NCBI GenBank assembly: GCA_002470185.1
Contig: DKNG01000063.1
Location: 1 to 10,320, forward strand
DNA: 10,320 bases
Direction: 5' to 3'
Source: Arcobacter sp. UBA7394
GTDB taxonomy: Bacteria > Campylobacterota > Campylobacteria > Campylobacterales > Arcobacteraceae
The position numbers and the translations under genes are program-made. Under the pieces are notes generated by a model. That model saw nothing but the letters and a program-made list of their open reading frames with translations, ran no database searches and had not been told where the DNA came from. Positions 1 through 5,800 of this stretch are shown here, one piece after another. Each line of letters begins with the position of its first letter. Position 1 is the first letter of the stretch.

Positions 1-1119
1 TACTCATGGTCAACTCTTCCCACATCTAAACAATTTGCTCAAAAAGATGGTTTTAGATTTTTTATGGAAAAAGAGATTTATGAGCAAAGTGATGTTGTAA
101 GTGATTGTATGCTTGGAAGAATTCAAGATGAAGAAATTTTATTTGATGAAATTGATGAATCTTTAATTCAGGGAATTAATGAAATAAAAATTTGTGCATG
201 TGGGACTTCTTACCATGCAGGATTAACAGCTTCGTATCTTTTTGAAAGGCTATCAAAAGTTAAGTGTAATGTAGAAATTGCAAGTGAATTTAGATATAAA
301 GATCCTTTATTAACAAAAGATACTTTATTTATAGTTATTTCTCAAAGTGGTGAAACAGCAGATACTTTAGAAGCTTTAAAAATGGCAAAAAATGCCGGTT
401 TGAAATCTTTAGTAATTTGTAATGTTGATAATTCGTCTATGACAAGAACAGCTGATGCTACAATTTTAACAAGAGCAGGAATTGAAAAGGGTGTTGCTTC
501 AACAAAAGCTTTTTCAACTCAAACTGTTGTTTTATGGATGTTATCTTTATATTTTGCTAAAGCAAAAAAAGTAATAACAAATGAAAAATTAGAATCTGAA
601 ATTCATGCATTAAGAGAAGTTCCATCATCTTTAATTATTGATGATAGAGTTCATGAAAAAACAAAAAGATTATCTAAAAGGTACCTACATGGTCATGGTT
701 TCTTCTTTATAGGTAGGGATGTATTTTTCCCTCTTGCTTTAGAAGGGGCTTTAAAGCTTAAAGAAATTTCATATTTACATGCTGAGGGTTACCCAGCAGG
801 TGAAATGAAGCATGGTCCAATTGCATTAGCTGATCCAGAGCTATTTACAATTGCACTTATGCCACAAAATTTACTTTATGATAAAATAAAATCAAATGTT
901 GAGGAATTAAGTGCTAGAGATAGTACTATTTGTTCTATATCACCGCTTGACTTTGAATTAAGTGATGACTTTATAAAAACTAAAAAAACTGATCATTATA
1001 TGTTAGAATTTTTTGAAATGTTAGTTGCTTTACAGCTTCTATCTATGGAAATATCAGTTAGATTAGGAAATGATGTTGATATGCCAAGAAACTTGGCTAA
1101 ATCAGTAACTGTAGAATAA
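1..1119 (+). CDS. glmS: Glucosamine-6-phosphate synthase (isomerizing), 3' part
   Basis: GlmS makes glucosamine-6-phosphate from fructose-6-phosphate and glutamine, the first step toward UDP-GlcNAc for peptidoglycan and LPS. The reading frame is open from base 1, so the ATG at 64 is internal (the segment KDGFRFFMEKEIYEQ crosses it). About 372 residues are visible. The N-terminal glutaminase domain with its catalytic Cys lies upstream of the window; both sugar-phosphate isomerase (SIS) domains are here. In visible-residue numbering, SIS1 has CGTS at 67-70 and SQSGET at about 114-119. SIS2 has LEGALKLKEISYLHAEGYPAGE with Lys252 and Glu255, then KHGP with His271, matching E. coli Lys485, Glu488 and His504. 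The C-terminus ends in the hallmark PRNLAKSVTVE, so the 3' end is intact. The distance from CGTS to the end (about 305 residues) is close to E. coli. No truncation is seen apart from the window edge. Confidence 0.97.
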   Translation, partial: YSWSTLPTSKQFAQKDGFRFFMEKEIYEQSDVVSDCMLGRIQDEEILFDEIDESLIQGINEIKICACGTSYHAGLTASYLFERLSKVKCNVEIASEFRYKDPLLTKDTLFIVISQSGETADTLEALKMAKNAGLKSLVICNVDNSSMTRTADATILTRAGIEKGVASTKAFSTQTVVLWMLSLYFAKAKKVITNEKLESEIHALREVPSSLIIDDRVHEKTKRLSKRYLHGHGFFFIGRDVFFPLALEGALKLKEISYLHAEGYPAGEMKHGPIALADPELFTIALMPQNLLYDKIKSNVEELSARDSTICSISPLDFELSDDFIKTKKTDHYMLEFFEMLVALQLLSMEISVRLGNDVDMPRNLAKSVTVE

Positions 1120-1127
1120 GAATCGAC

Positions 1128-1160
1128 TTGCTGTTGTATTTGTTATTTTTTTAACAGCAA
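1128..1160. other. Inverted repeat between glmS and metK
   Basis: TTGCTGTT (1128-1135) and AACAGCAA (1153-1160) are perfect 8-bp inverted arms around a T-rich 17-nt loop. A transcript could fold here just after the glmS stop. It is not a classic intrinsic terminator: no T-run follows the right arm on either strand, the T-run lies inside the loop, and the stem is weak. It could be a weak terminator, an RNA-processing site, a protein-binding site or chance in AT-rich DNA. Confidence 0.4.
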
Positions 1161-1169
1161 AAATGTAAT
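1140..1169 (+). promoter_or_regulatory. Weak candidate sigma70 promoter for metK
   Basis: TTGTTA (1140-1145) and TGTAAT (1164-1169) are 18 nt apart and resemble -35 and -10 elements. The 97-nt gap after glmS leaves room for a metK promoter. The match is poor, the -35 overlaps the inverted-repeat loop, and AT-rich DNA gives many such hits. If real, transcription would start near 1176, almost at the upstream ATG at 1178. Confidence 0.22.
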
Positions 1170-1179
1170 TAAAAATAAT

Positions 1180-1231
1180 GGAAAACAAAAATGGAAAACC
1201 TAGAAGGAAAACAAAAATGGAAAACAAAAAA
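1180..1231 (+). repeat. Four tandem 13-nt units across the metK start
   Basis: Four units of 13 nt follow each other: GGAAAACAAAAAT (1180-1192), GGAAAACCTAGAA (1193-1205), GGAAAACAAAAAT (1206-1218) and GGAAAACAAAAAA (1219-1231). Seen as a 26-nt repeat, 20 nt are identical (1180-1199 and 1206-1225). The array contains ATGs at 1191 and 1217, with another at 1178 just before it, each followed by GAAAAC. ATG 1178 and 1217 share the metK frame, 39 nt (three units) apart; 1191 is out of frame. A 13-nt unit is not a multiple of 3, so gain or loss of one unit would change which ATG is in frame. Confidence 0.9.
1202..1208 (+). promoter_or_regulatory. Ribosome binding site that sets the metK start at 1217
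   Basis: AGAAGGA lies 8 nt before ATG 1217. The in-frame ATG at 1178 has only A/T-rich sequence upstream, without a purine-rich site. The protein from 1217 begins MENKKQYLFTSEVVSPGHPDK, a normal MetK N-terminus, whereas the extra 13 residues from 1178 are low-complexity Lys/Asn. The site sits in the degenerate second 13-nt unit: its CTAGAA followed by GGA of the third unit forms the AAGGA. Confidence 0.75.
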
Positions 1232-2425
1232 CAATATTTATTCACTAGTGAAGTAGTAAGCCCAGGACACCCTGATAAGTGTGCTGATATTATTGCGGAT
1301 TCAATTGTTGATAAACTAATTATTGAAGATAGTGAGAGTAGAGTTGCTTCAGAAGTATTTGTTGCAGGAAAAAACATCGTAATTGGTGGAGAAGTTAAAT
1401 CAAACTGCAAGTTATCTACTGAAGAGTATGAAACACTAGTTAAAGACGCATTAGCAAAAATTGGTTACGATGGTAAATCAGCTTTTACTAAAGAACAATG
1501 TTTACACCCAGATGACGTAAATGTACAAGTATTATTAAATCAACAATCTCCTGATATTAATCAAGGTGTTGATCAAGAATCTGGTGAAATAGGTGCTGGA
1601 GATCAAGGTATCATGTTTGGATTCGCTTCAACTGAAACTGCTGATTTTATGCCAGCTGCGATTACTTATGCAAGAATGTTAAGTGATAAAGTATATAATT
1701 ATGCTTTAAACCATAATCATAAGTTAGGTGTTGATATTAAAACACAAGTTACTGTTGATTATGGAACAAAAGCAAACTTTGAAAATTGTAAGCCTCAAAA
1801 AATTCATACTATAGTTGTTAGTGCACCATCTGTTGATGGTATGCCAATTACAGAAGTAAGAGAATTAATCCAAGGATTAATTGATGATACAGGTCTTCCA
1901 ACTGATATGTATAATAAAGAAGATACAATTATTCATATTAACCCAACAGGTAGATATGTTAATCACTCATCATTACATGATTCAGGATTAACAGGAAGAA
2001 AACTAATTGTTGATTCATTTGGTGGATATGCACCTATTGGTGGTGGAGCTCAAAGTTCAAAAGATTATACAAAAGTTGATAGATCAGGATTATATGCTGC
2101 TAGATGGTTAGCTAAACATATTGTTGCTGCTGGTCTTGCTGGAAAAGCAAATGTTCAAATTTCTTATGCAATTGGTGTAGCAAAACCAACATCAGTAGCA
2201 GTAGATACAATGGGAACATATACAAAATATGATGATGATAAATTATCAGAATTCGTTTCAAATGAATTTTCTTTAACTCCTAAATGGATTACAGATAAAT
2301 TTAATTTAGATAAACCAAGTGAAGAAACTTTCCTTTATGCAGATGTTGCATCAAGAGGTCAAGTTGGTCAAAGTGACTATCCTTGGGAAAAATTAGACGA
2401 ATTAGAAAAATTTAAAAATTTATAA
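1217..2425 (+). CDS. metK: S-adenosylmethionine synthetase (methionine adenosyltransferase)
   Basis: MetK joins ATP and methionine to make S-adenosylmethionine, the methyl donor used by RlmH and PrmA in this same window. The protein is 402 residues, slightly longer than E. coli MetK (about 384). Visible motifs: SEVVSPGHPDK at 11-21 with His18, Asp20 and Lys21; the adenosine-loop signature GAGDQGIMFG at 126-135; NPTGRYV near 242-248; GLTGRK at 257-262; GGGAQSSKDYTKVDRS at 275-290, with Lys282, Lys286 and Asp288 aligning with E. coli Lys265, Lys269 and Asp271. Two normally conserved stretches differ: GGGAF reads GGGAQ, and the GGPMGD-type segment before GLTGRK reads HSSLHD. I recall the same wording in Campylobacter MetK, so this is probably a lineage form and not decay. 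The start at 1217 is preferred over ATG 1178 because of the AGAAGGA site. accD follows after 19 nt, probably cotranscribed. Confidence 0.96.
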   Translation: MENKKQYLFTSEVVSPGHPDKCADIIADSIVDKLIIEDSESRVASEVFVAGKNIVIGGEVKSNCKLSTEEYETLVKDALAKIGYDGKSAFTKEQCLHPDDVNVQVLLNQQSPDINQGVDQESGEIGAGDQGIMFGFASTETADFMPAAITYARMLSDKVYNYALNHNHKLGVDIKTQVTVDYGTKANFENCKPQKIHTIVVSAPSVDGMPITEVRELIQGLIDDTGLPTDMYNKEDTIIHINPTGRYVNHSSLHDSGLTGRKLIVDSFGGYAPIGGGAQSSKDYTKVDRSGLYAARWLAKHIVAAGLAGKANVQISYAIGVAKPTSVAVDTMGTYTKYDDDKLSEFVSNEFSLTPKWITDKFNLDKPSEETFLYADVASRGQVGQSDYPWEKLDELEKFKNL

Positions 2426-2444
2426 ATTATAAAAAGGCTTAGAT

Positions 2445-3314
2445 ATGGATTTAAAGAATTTATTTAGCAAAATTTCTTTTGACAGTGGTTCAAAAGAACA
2501 ACCTACTAAAAAAGATGCTCCTTCTCACTGGGTTAAATGTCCAGAGTGTAGTGCATTAATGTTTTTTAAAGAGGTTGAACATCAAGATAACATTTGTCCA
2601 AAATGTAACTTTCATATGAGAGTTGGGGCAAAAAGAAGAATAGAGATATTAACTGACAAAGATAGTTTTGTTGAATATGATGCTGATTTAAAACCAAACG
2701 ATCCTTTAAAATTTGTTGATAAAACTTCATATAAGAAAAGAGTTGAACAAGCTGTTAAAAAAACAGGTAGAACTTCATCAGTAGTTAGTGGTGAAGGTAC
2801 TATTAATGATTTAGCAGTACAAATTGTTGTATTTGATTTCTCATTTATGGGTGGTTCATTAGGTTCAGTTGAAGGTGAAAAAATTGTTAGAGCAGTTAAT
2901 CGAGCAATAGAAAAACATCAAGGTTTAATTATAGTTTCAGCTTCTGGAGGAGCTAGAATGCAAGAGTCTACTTTTGCTTTAATGCAAATGGCTAAAACAT
3001 CTGCTGCATTAAAAAGATTAGATCATGCTAAGCTTCCTTATATCTCTGTATTAACAGATCCTACTATGGGTGGTGTATCTGCATCATTTGCATTCTTAGG
3101 TGATATTATTATGGCAGAACCAGGTGCTTTAATTGGATTTGCAGGTCAAAGAGTTATTAAACAAACTATTGGTGCTGATTTACCTGAAGGGTTCCAAAGA
3201 GCTGAGTTCTTACTTGATAAGGGTTCAATTGATATGGTAGTTAATAGATCAGAAATGAAAGAAACATTATATGATCTATTAAAAATGTTCAAAAAAGATA
3301 AAATTGCTAATTAA
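2445..3314 (+). CDS. accD: Acetyl-CoA carboxylase, carboxyltransferase beta subunit
   Basis: AccD pairs with AccA (not in this window) to move the carboxyl group from carboxybiotin to acetyl-CoA, giving malonyl-CoA for fatty acid synthesis; it is cytosolic. The protein has 289 residues (E. coli 304). It begins with the family zinc ribbon: Cys32 and Cys35 (CPEC) with Cys51 and Cys54 (CPKC). The crotonase-fold carboxyltransferase domain follows, with SASGGARMQES near 165-175, DPTMGGVSASFAFLGD near 204-220 and the acyl-CoA site segment EPGALIGFAGQRVIKQT near 225-241. An AAAGG site lies 7 nt before the ATG. The stop overlaps the next start as TAATG, so the ThiE-like gene is probably translated by coupling to accD. 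Nothing is missing or odd. Confidence 0.96.
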   Translation: MDLKNLFSKISFDSGSKEQPTKKDAPSHWVKCPECSALMFFKEVEHQDNICPKCNFHMRVGAKRRIEILTDKDSFVEYDADLKPNDPLKFVDKTSYKKRVEQAVKKTGRTSSVVSGEGTINDLAVQIVVFDFSFMGGSLGSVEGEKIVRAVNRAIEKHQGLIIVSASGGARMQESTFALMQMAKTSAALKRLDHAKLPYISVLTDPTMGGVSASFAFLGDIIMAEPGALIGFAGQRVIKQTIGADLPEGFQRAEFLLDKGSIDMVVNRSEMKETLYDLLKMFKKDKIAN

Positions 3315-3922
3315 TGTTTAGTAATTTAGAGGAGGCTTTAGGTTTTAAACTTGAAGTCTCTAATCTTCTTTATGTCTTATGTGATTATGAGACTCTTCTT
3401 AAAAAAAATATTTCCCTTGATGAATTTGTAGTACTTTGTAAAAATAATAATGTAAAATTAATTCAATATAGAGATAAAATATTATCAATTGAAGAACAAA
3501 AAAACAATCTTTTGTTTCTAAAATCAAATTTAGATATACCAATAATTATTAATGATAAAATTGAATTAATATATTATGCTGATGGAGTGCATTTAGGTCA
3601 AGAAGATTTTGACAAAATACACTTAGATAAAACATTAGCTATAAAATTAATTAGAAAAAAAATTGGAAATAAATTATTAGGTCTATCTACTCATAACGAG
3701 TTAGAGATTCTAGAAGCAAATGATTTAGATTTAGACATGATAGGTTTAGGTGCATATAAAAATACTAATACAAAAGATGTATCTACTGTATTGGGAAATA
3801 AAATATCATATTTAGCCAAAATATCAAAACATCCAGTTTGTGCAATTGGTGGTGTTAAAAAAGAAGATAAAATAGAAAACATTACATTTAATGTTGTAGG
3901 ATCGGGATTTTATGAAAATTAA
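3314..3922 (+). CDS. ThiE-family protein (thiamine-phosphate synthase-like)
   Basis: The 202-residue protein has the TIM-barrel wording of thiamine-phosphate synthase, which joins HMP-pyrophosphate and thiazole phosphate. Seen in order: LIQYRDK (Gln51, Arg53, Lys55), INDKIEL (Asn80, Asp81), ADGVHLGQED (Asp90 to Asp98), GLSTHNELE (Ser125), the pyrophosphate-loop segment GLGAYKNTNTKD (Thr151, Thr153, Lys154; the usual Pro before the first Thr is Asn150), and PVCAIGGV at 174-181. The end VVGSGFYEN corresponds to the last barrel strand but stops early, lacking the usual final helix. About 15 residues precede the first strand. The start overlaps the accD stop by one base without a Shine-Dalgarno site, and the end overlaps rlmH by 11 nt. 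Most ligand residues are kept, so activity is possible; a TenI-like or regulatory role is an alternative. I leave out the symbol because the cell may have another thiE. Confidence 0.8.
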   Translation: MFSNLEEALGFKLEVSNLLYVLCDYETLLKKNISLDEFVVLCKNNNVKLIQYRDKILSIEEQKNNLLFLKSNLDIPIIINDKIELIYYADGVHLGQEDFDKIHLDKTLAIKLIRKKIGNKLLGLSTHNELEILEANDLDLDMIGLGAYKNTNTKDVSTVLGNKISYLAKISKHPVCAIGGVKKEDKIENITFNVVGSGFYEN

Positions 3923-4367
3923 TATTTATGCTATTATTAAACCTTCAAGAGATGATTTTGATACCTTAATAAAAGAATTTATTAAGATGTCTTCTAAATA
4001 TGCAAAAGTTGAAGTTCACTATATTTTTAATAAAAATATAGCAAAAGCTCAAACAATTGGACAAAAAGAAGCTCAACAATCTTATAGCGATGTTTATGAA
4101 CCTTTGCTAAAAGGTTATAATATTGCTTTAGATGTTTTAGGAAAAAAGGTTGATTCTTACAAATTTGCAGATTTAATAGATGGTAAAAATGTAATAAATT
4201 TTTTTATTGGTGGTGCCTTTGGATTCCAACGGGAGTTTTTAAAGAAATGTGATAGTATAATATCTCTTAGCGATTTAACGATGGCTCATAAAGTTGCAAA
4301 TGTTGTCTTGACTGAACAGATATTCAGGGCACTTGCGATAAAAAATAACCATCCATATCATAAATAA
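3912..4367 (+). CDS. rlmH: 23S rRNA pseudouridine-1915 N3-methyltransferase
   Basis: RlmH is a small SPOUT-class methyltransferase that uses SAM to methylate pseudouridine 1915 in helix 69 of 23S rRNA in the assembled ribosome. The protein has 151 residues (E. coli 155). The SPOUT half shows LDVLGKKVDSYKFADLI at about 73-89, the SAM-loop glycines FFIGGAFGF at 97-105 (E. coli reads GGPEG here), SLSDLTMAHKVANVVLTEQIFRA at 118-140 and the diagnostic C-terminus NNHPYHK at 145-151. The ATG lies inside the end of the ThiE-like gene; AGGA at 3898-3901 is 10 nt upstream. The order accD then rlmH then dksA also occurs, from memory, in C. jejuni, but there without the ThiE-like gene. The sequence is complete. 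Confidence 0.94.
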   Translation: MKINIYAIIKPSRDDFDTLIKEFIKMSSKYAKVEVHYIFNKNIAKAQTIGQKEAQQSYSDVYEPLLKGYNIALDVLGKKVDSYKFADLIDGKNVINFFIGGAFGFQREFLKKCDSIISLSDLTMAHKVANVVLTEQIFRALAIKNNHPYHK

Positions 4368-4383
4368 TTTATTATATTTTTTG

Positions 4384-4389
4384 TATAAT
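4384..4389 (+). promoter_or_regulatory. -10 box of a probable promoter for dksA
   Basis: A perfect TATAAT (4384-4389) follows a T-rich stretch (ATTATATTTTTTG) in the only non-coding gap between rlmH and dksA. Campylobacterota sigma70 promoters typically have a good -10 and an AT-rich, poorly conserved -35, which fits. Transcription would start near 4395 and give a leader of about 20 nt before the dksA GTG. It could serve dksA, the membrane protein gene and the dus gene together. Confidence 0.65.
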
Positions 4390-4406
4390 GGCAAAATTTT
4401 AATTAT

Positions 4407-4412
4407 AAGGGA
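4407..4412 (+). promoter_or_regulatory. Ribosome binding site that sets the dksA GTG start
   Basis: AAGGGA lies 5 nt before GTG 4418. Two ATGs at 4413 and 4416 are nearer but out of frame and lead only to short peptides. No in-frame ATG is available near the N-terminus, so GTG is the supported start. Confidence 0.7.
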
Positions 4413-4417
4413 ATGAT

Positions 4418-4771
4418 GTGGCTAACGCGAAACAGATCGAAGAATTAAAGCAAGTACTATTAGTAAGAAAAGAGACTATTACAAATAGTATTAATGACAG
4501 TCGTGAGAGTATTAACTCTTTAAAAAACTCAGAGTGTAATGATGAGTTTGATTATGCAGAAGTTTCTAGTGATTCTTTTAAAGAAGGAATTATTGCAAAT
4601 CAGCAAATTAAAGAGCTTAAAGAAATCGAAGAAGCTTTAAAACGAATTCAAGTTGGAACATATGGGGTTTGCGATATGTGTGATGAATCAATTGCAATTG
4701 GTAGATTAAGAGCGAAACCATTTGCAAAATTTTGTACACCTTGTAGAGAGATTTACGAAGTAGAAAAATAG
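4418..4771 (+). CDS. dksA: DksA/TraR-type RNA polymerase-binding transcription factor
   Basis: DksA-family proteins insert a coiled coil into the secondary channel of RNA polymerase and, with ppGpp, adjust rRNA and amino-acid promoters during starvation. The protein has 117 residues, shorter than E. coli DksA (151). Residues 1-38 and about 55-78 form two charged helices that would make the coiled coil. The tip carries the diagnostic DxxDxA motif: Asp42, Asp45 and Ala47. A four-cysteine zinc finger follows: Cys85 and Cys88 (CDMC), Cys106 and Cys109 (CTPC). The intact acidic tip points to true DksA function and not a TraR-type variant, though short family members can act differently. It starts with GTG after AAGGGA and probably has its own promoter at 4384. 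The next gene starts 15 nt after the stop. Confidence 0.93.
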   Translation: MANAKQIEELKQVLLVRKETITNSINDSRESINSLKNSECNDEFDYAEVSSDSFKEGIIANQQIKELKEIEEALKRIQVGTYGVCDMCDESIAIGRLRAKPFAKFCTPCREIYEVEK

Positions 4772-4786
4772 TAAAAAGGATATAAG

Positions 4787-5800
4787 ATGGGTTTTAAGAA
4801 GTATGTTATTTTTTCTATATTATTTATTGTAGCAATGTATGGCTATGTATTTAGTTTAGAATTAGGGGATTATAAAGTTACTATACTTGATATCTCTTTA
4901 GCTTTACCAGTTGCTGTATGGATTATAGTACCAGTGGTGTTATTATTTATTGCTACAATTGGTCATATATTATTTTATGGTTTAATAAGTGTATTTAAAC
5001 AAAGAGCAATAAATAAAGATAGTGAAATGATGCTTTCTTTACTTAAATCTAATTTATTAGAAAAAAGTTTTAATAAAAGATTTAAAACAAAAGCCTTTAA
5101 AAGCTTGTCTTCAATTCTAGGTCAATTTCAATTGAGTGTTAAAGATAATGCATTCTCTTCAACTGATGAAGAATTAAATAAAATAGTTGCAAGTATTCAA
5201 GATATTAAAGTTGGAAAACACGTTAATGACAAGTCATTAAAATTAAGTGAAATTTCTTCATTGGCTAATCAAAATATGATTAATAAAGTTAATGAGCAAA
5301 TTGATTTTGCAGTTGATGTATTAAAGAAAACAGAAAACTATTCAGCAGAAGTTGTTAATCAAGCATTTAAAAATGTTTTAAGAGATAAAACAATGACTAC
5401 TGTAAAAAAACTTTATAAAAATATCAAATTAGATAAAGAGTTAGCTAAATTATTATTTGAAAAAGATGCAGCTAATAATGAATTTGGCTTTACACCTGAA
5501 GAGATATTAAAAATCGTTAAAGATTTAAATTATACTAATGAAGATTACTTATCATTAGCTAAGAATTATGAAACAATTTTACAACCAGATCAAATTATTG
5601 CATTATTTGAAAAGTTATCAACAGAATTAGACGAAGCAACACCTGCTTATTTACATGTGTTATTTGAATATGAAATGATTGAGAAAATAAGAGAAGTAGT
5701 AGCTCCTTCAGCAGAAGGTGAATTAACTGCATATAAAGCACTTTTAGATTTAAAAGAAGCTGGAAAACACTACGACTTAGAGTCGATTTCTTATAAATAA
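4787..5800 (+). CDS. Conserved-looking two-TM membrane protein of unknown function
   Basis: I do not recognise a functional family. The 337-residue protein starts with two hydrophobic segments, about 6-23 and 41-68, separated by a short acidic loop (LELGDYKVTILD) likely facing the periplasm. The remaining 270 residues should be cytoplasmic: mostly helical, Lys/Glu-rich and without Cys, with no nucleotide-binding or catalytic motif that I can see. A Lys/Arg-rich stretch (95-105) follows the second membrane segment. The charged helices may form a coiled coil or helical bundle. AAGGA sits 6 nt before the ATG. The stop overlaps the dus start as TAATG. From memory, a membrane protein of unknown function (Cj0124c) lies in the same place between dksA and dus in C. 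jejuni, suggesting conserved linkage to these RNA and transcription genes. Function is unknown. Confidence 0.85.
   Translation: MGFKKYVIFSILFIVAMYGYVFSLELGDYKVTILDISLALPVAVWIIVPVVLLFIATIGHILFYGLISVFKQRAINKDSEMMLSLLKSNLLEKSFNKRFKTKAFKSLSSILGQFQLSVKDNAFSSTDEELNKIVASIQDIKVGKHVNDKSLKLSEISSLANQNMINKVNEQIDFAVDVLKKTENYSAEVVNQAFKNVLRDKTMTTVKKLYKNIKLDKELAKLLFEKDAANNEFGFTPEEILKIVKDLNYTNEDYLSLAKNYETILQPDQIIALFEKLSTELDEATPAYLHVLFEYEMIEKIREVVAPSAEGELTAYKALLDLKEAGKHYDLESISYK

Noticed and set aside
1178..1216. ATG 1178 as the metK start, giving a 415-residue protein
   Set aside because: No ribosome binding site precedes it and the extra residues are repeat-derived Lys/Asn sequence. ATG 1217 has AGAAGGA and a standard MetK N-terminus.
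1120..1216. SAM riboswitch upstream of metK
   Set aside because: The gap is too short and shows only one simple inverted repeat, with no multi-helix arrangement of any SAM riboswitch class that I know.
1102..1410. 102-codon open frame on the - strand across the glmS-metK gap
   Set aside because: It is mostly antisense to metK, its product is low-complexity and hydrophobic without a recognisable motif, and long reverse frames are expected opposite AT-rich genes.
3328..3335. Strong Shine-Dalgarno-like AGAGGAGG just inside the ThiE-like gene
   Set aside because: No in-frame ATG, GTG or TTG follows at a workable distance. It encodes Glu-Glu in the N-terminal extension.
3401..3408. Run of eight A in the ThiE-like gene as a phase-variable or slippage site
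   Set aside because: The frame is intact on both sides, A-runs of 7-8 are common in this DNA, and no alternative frame product is evident.
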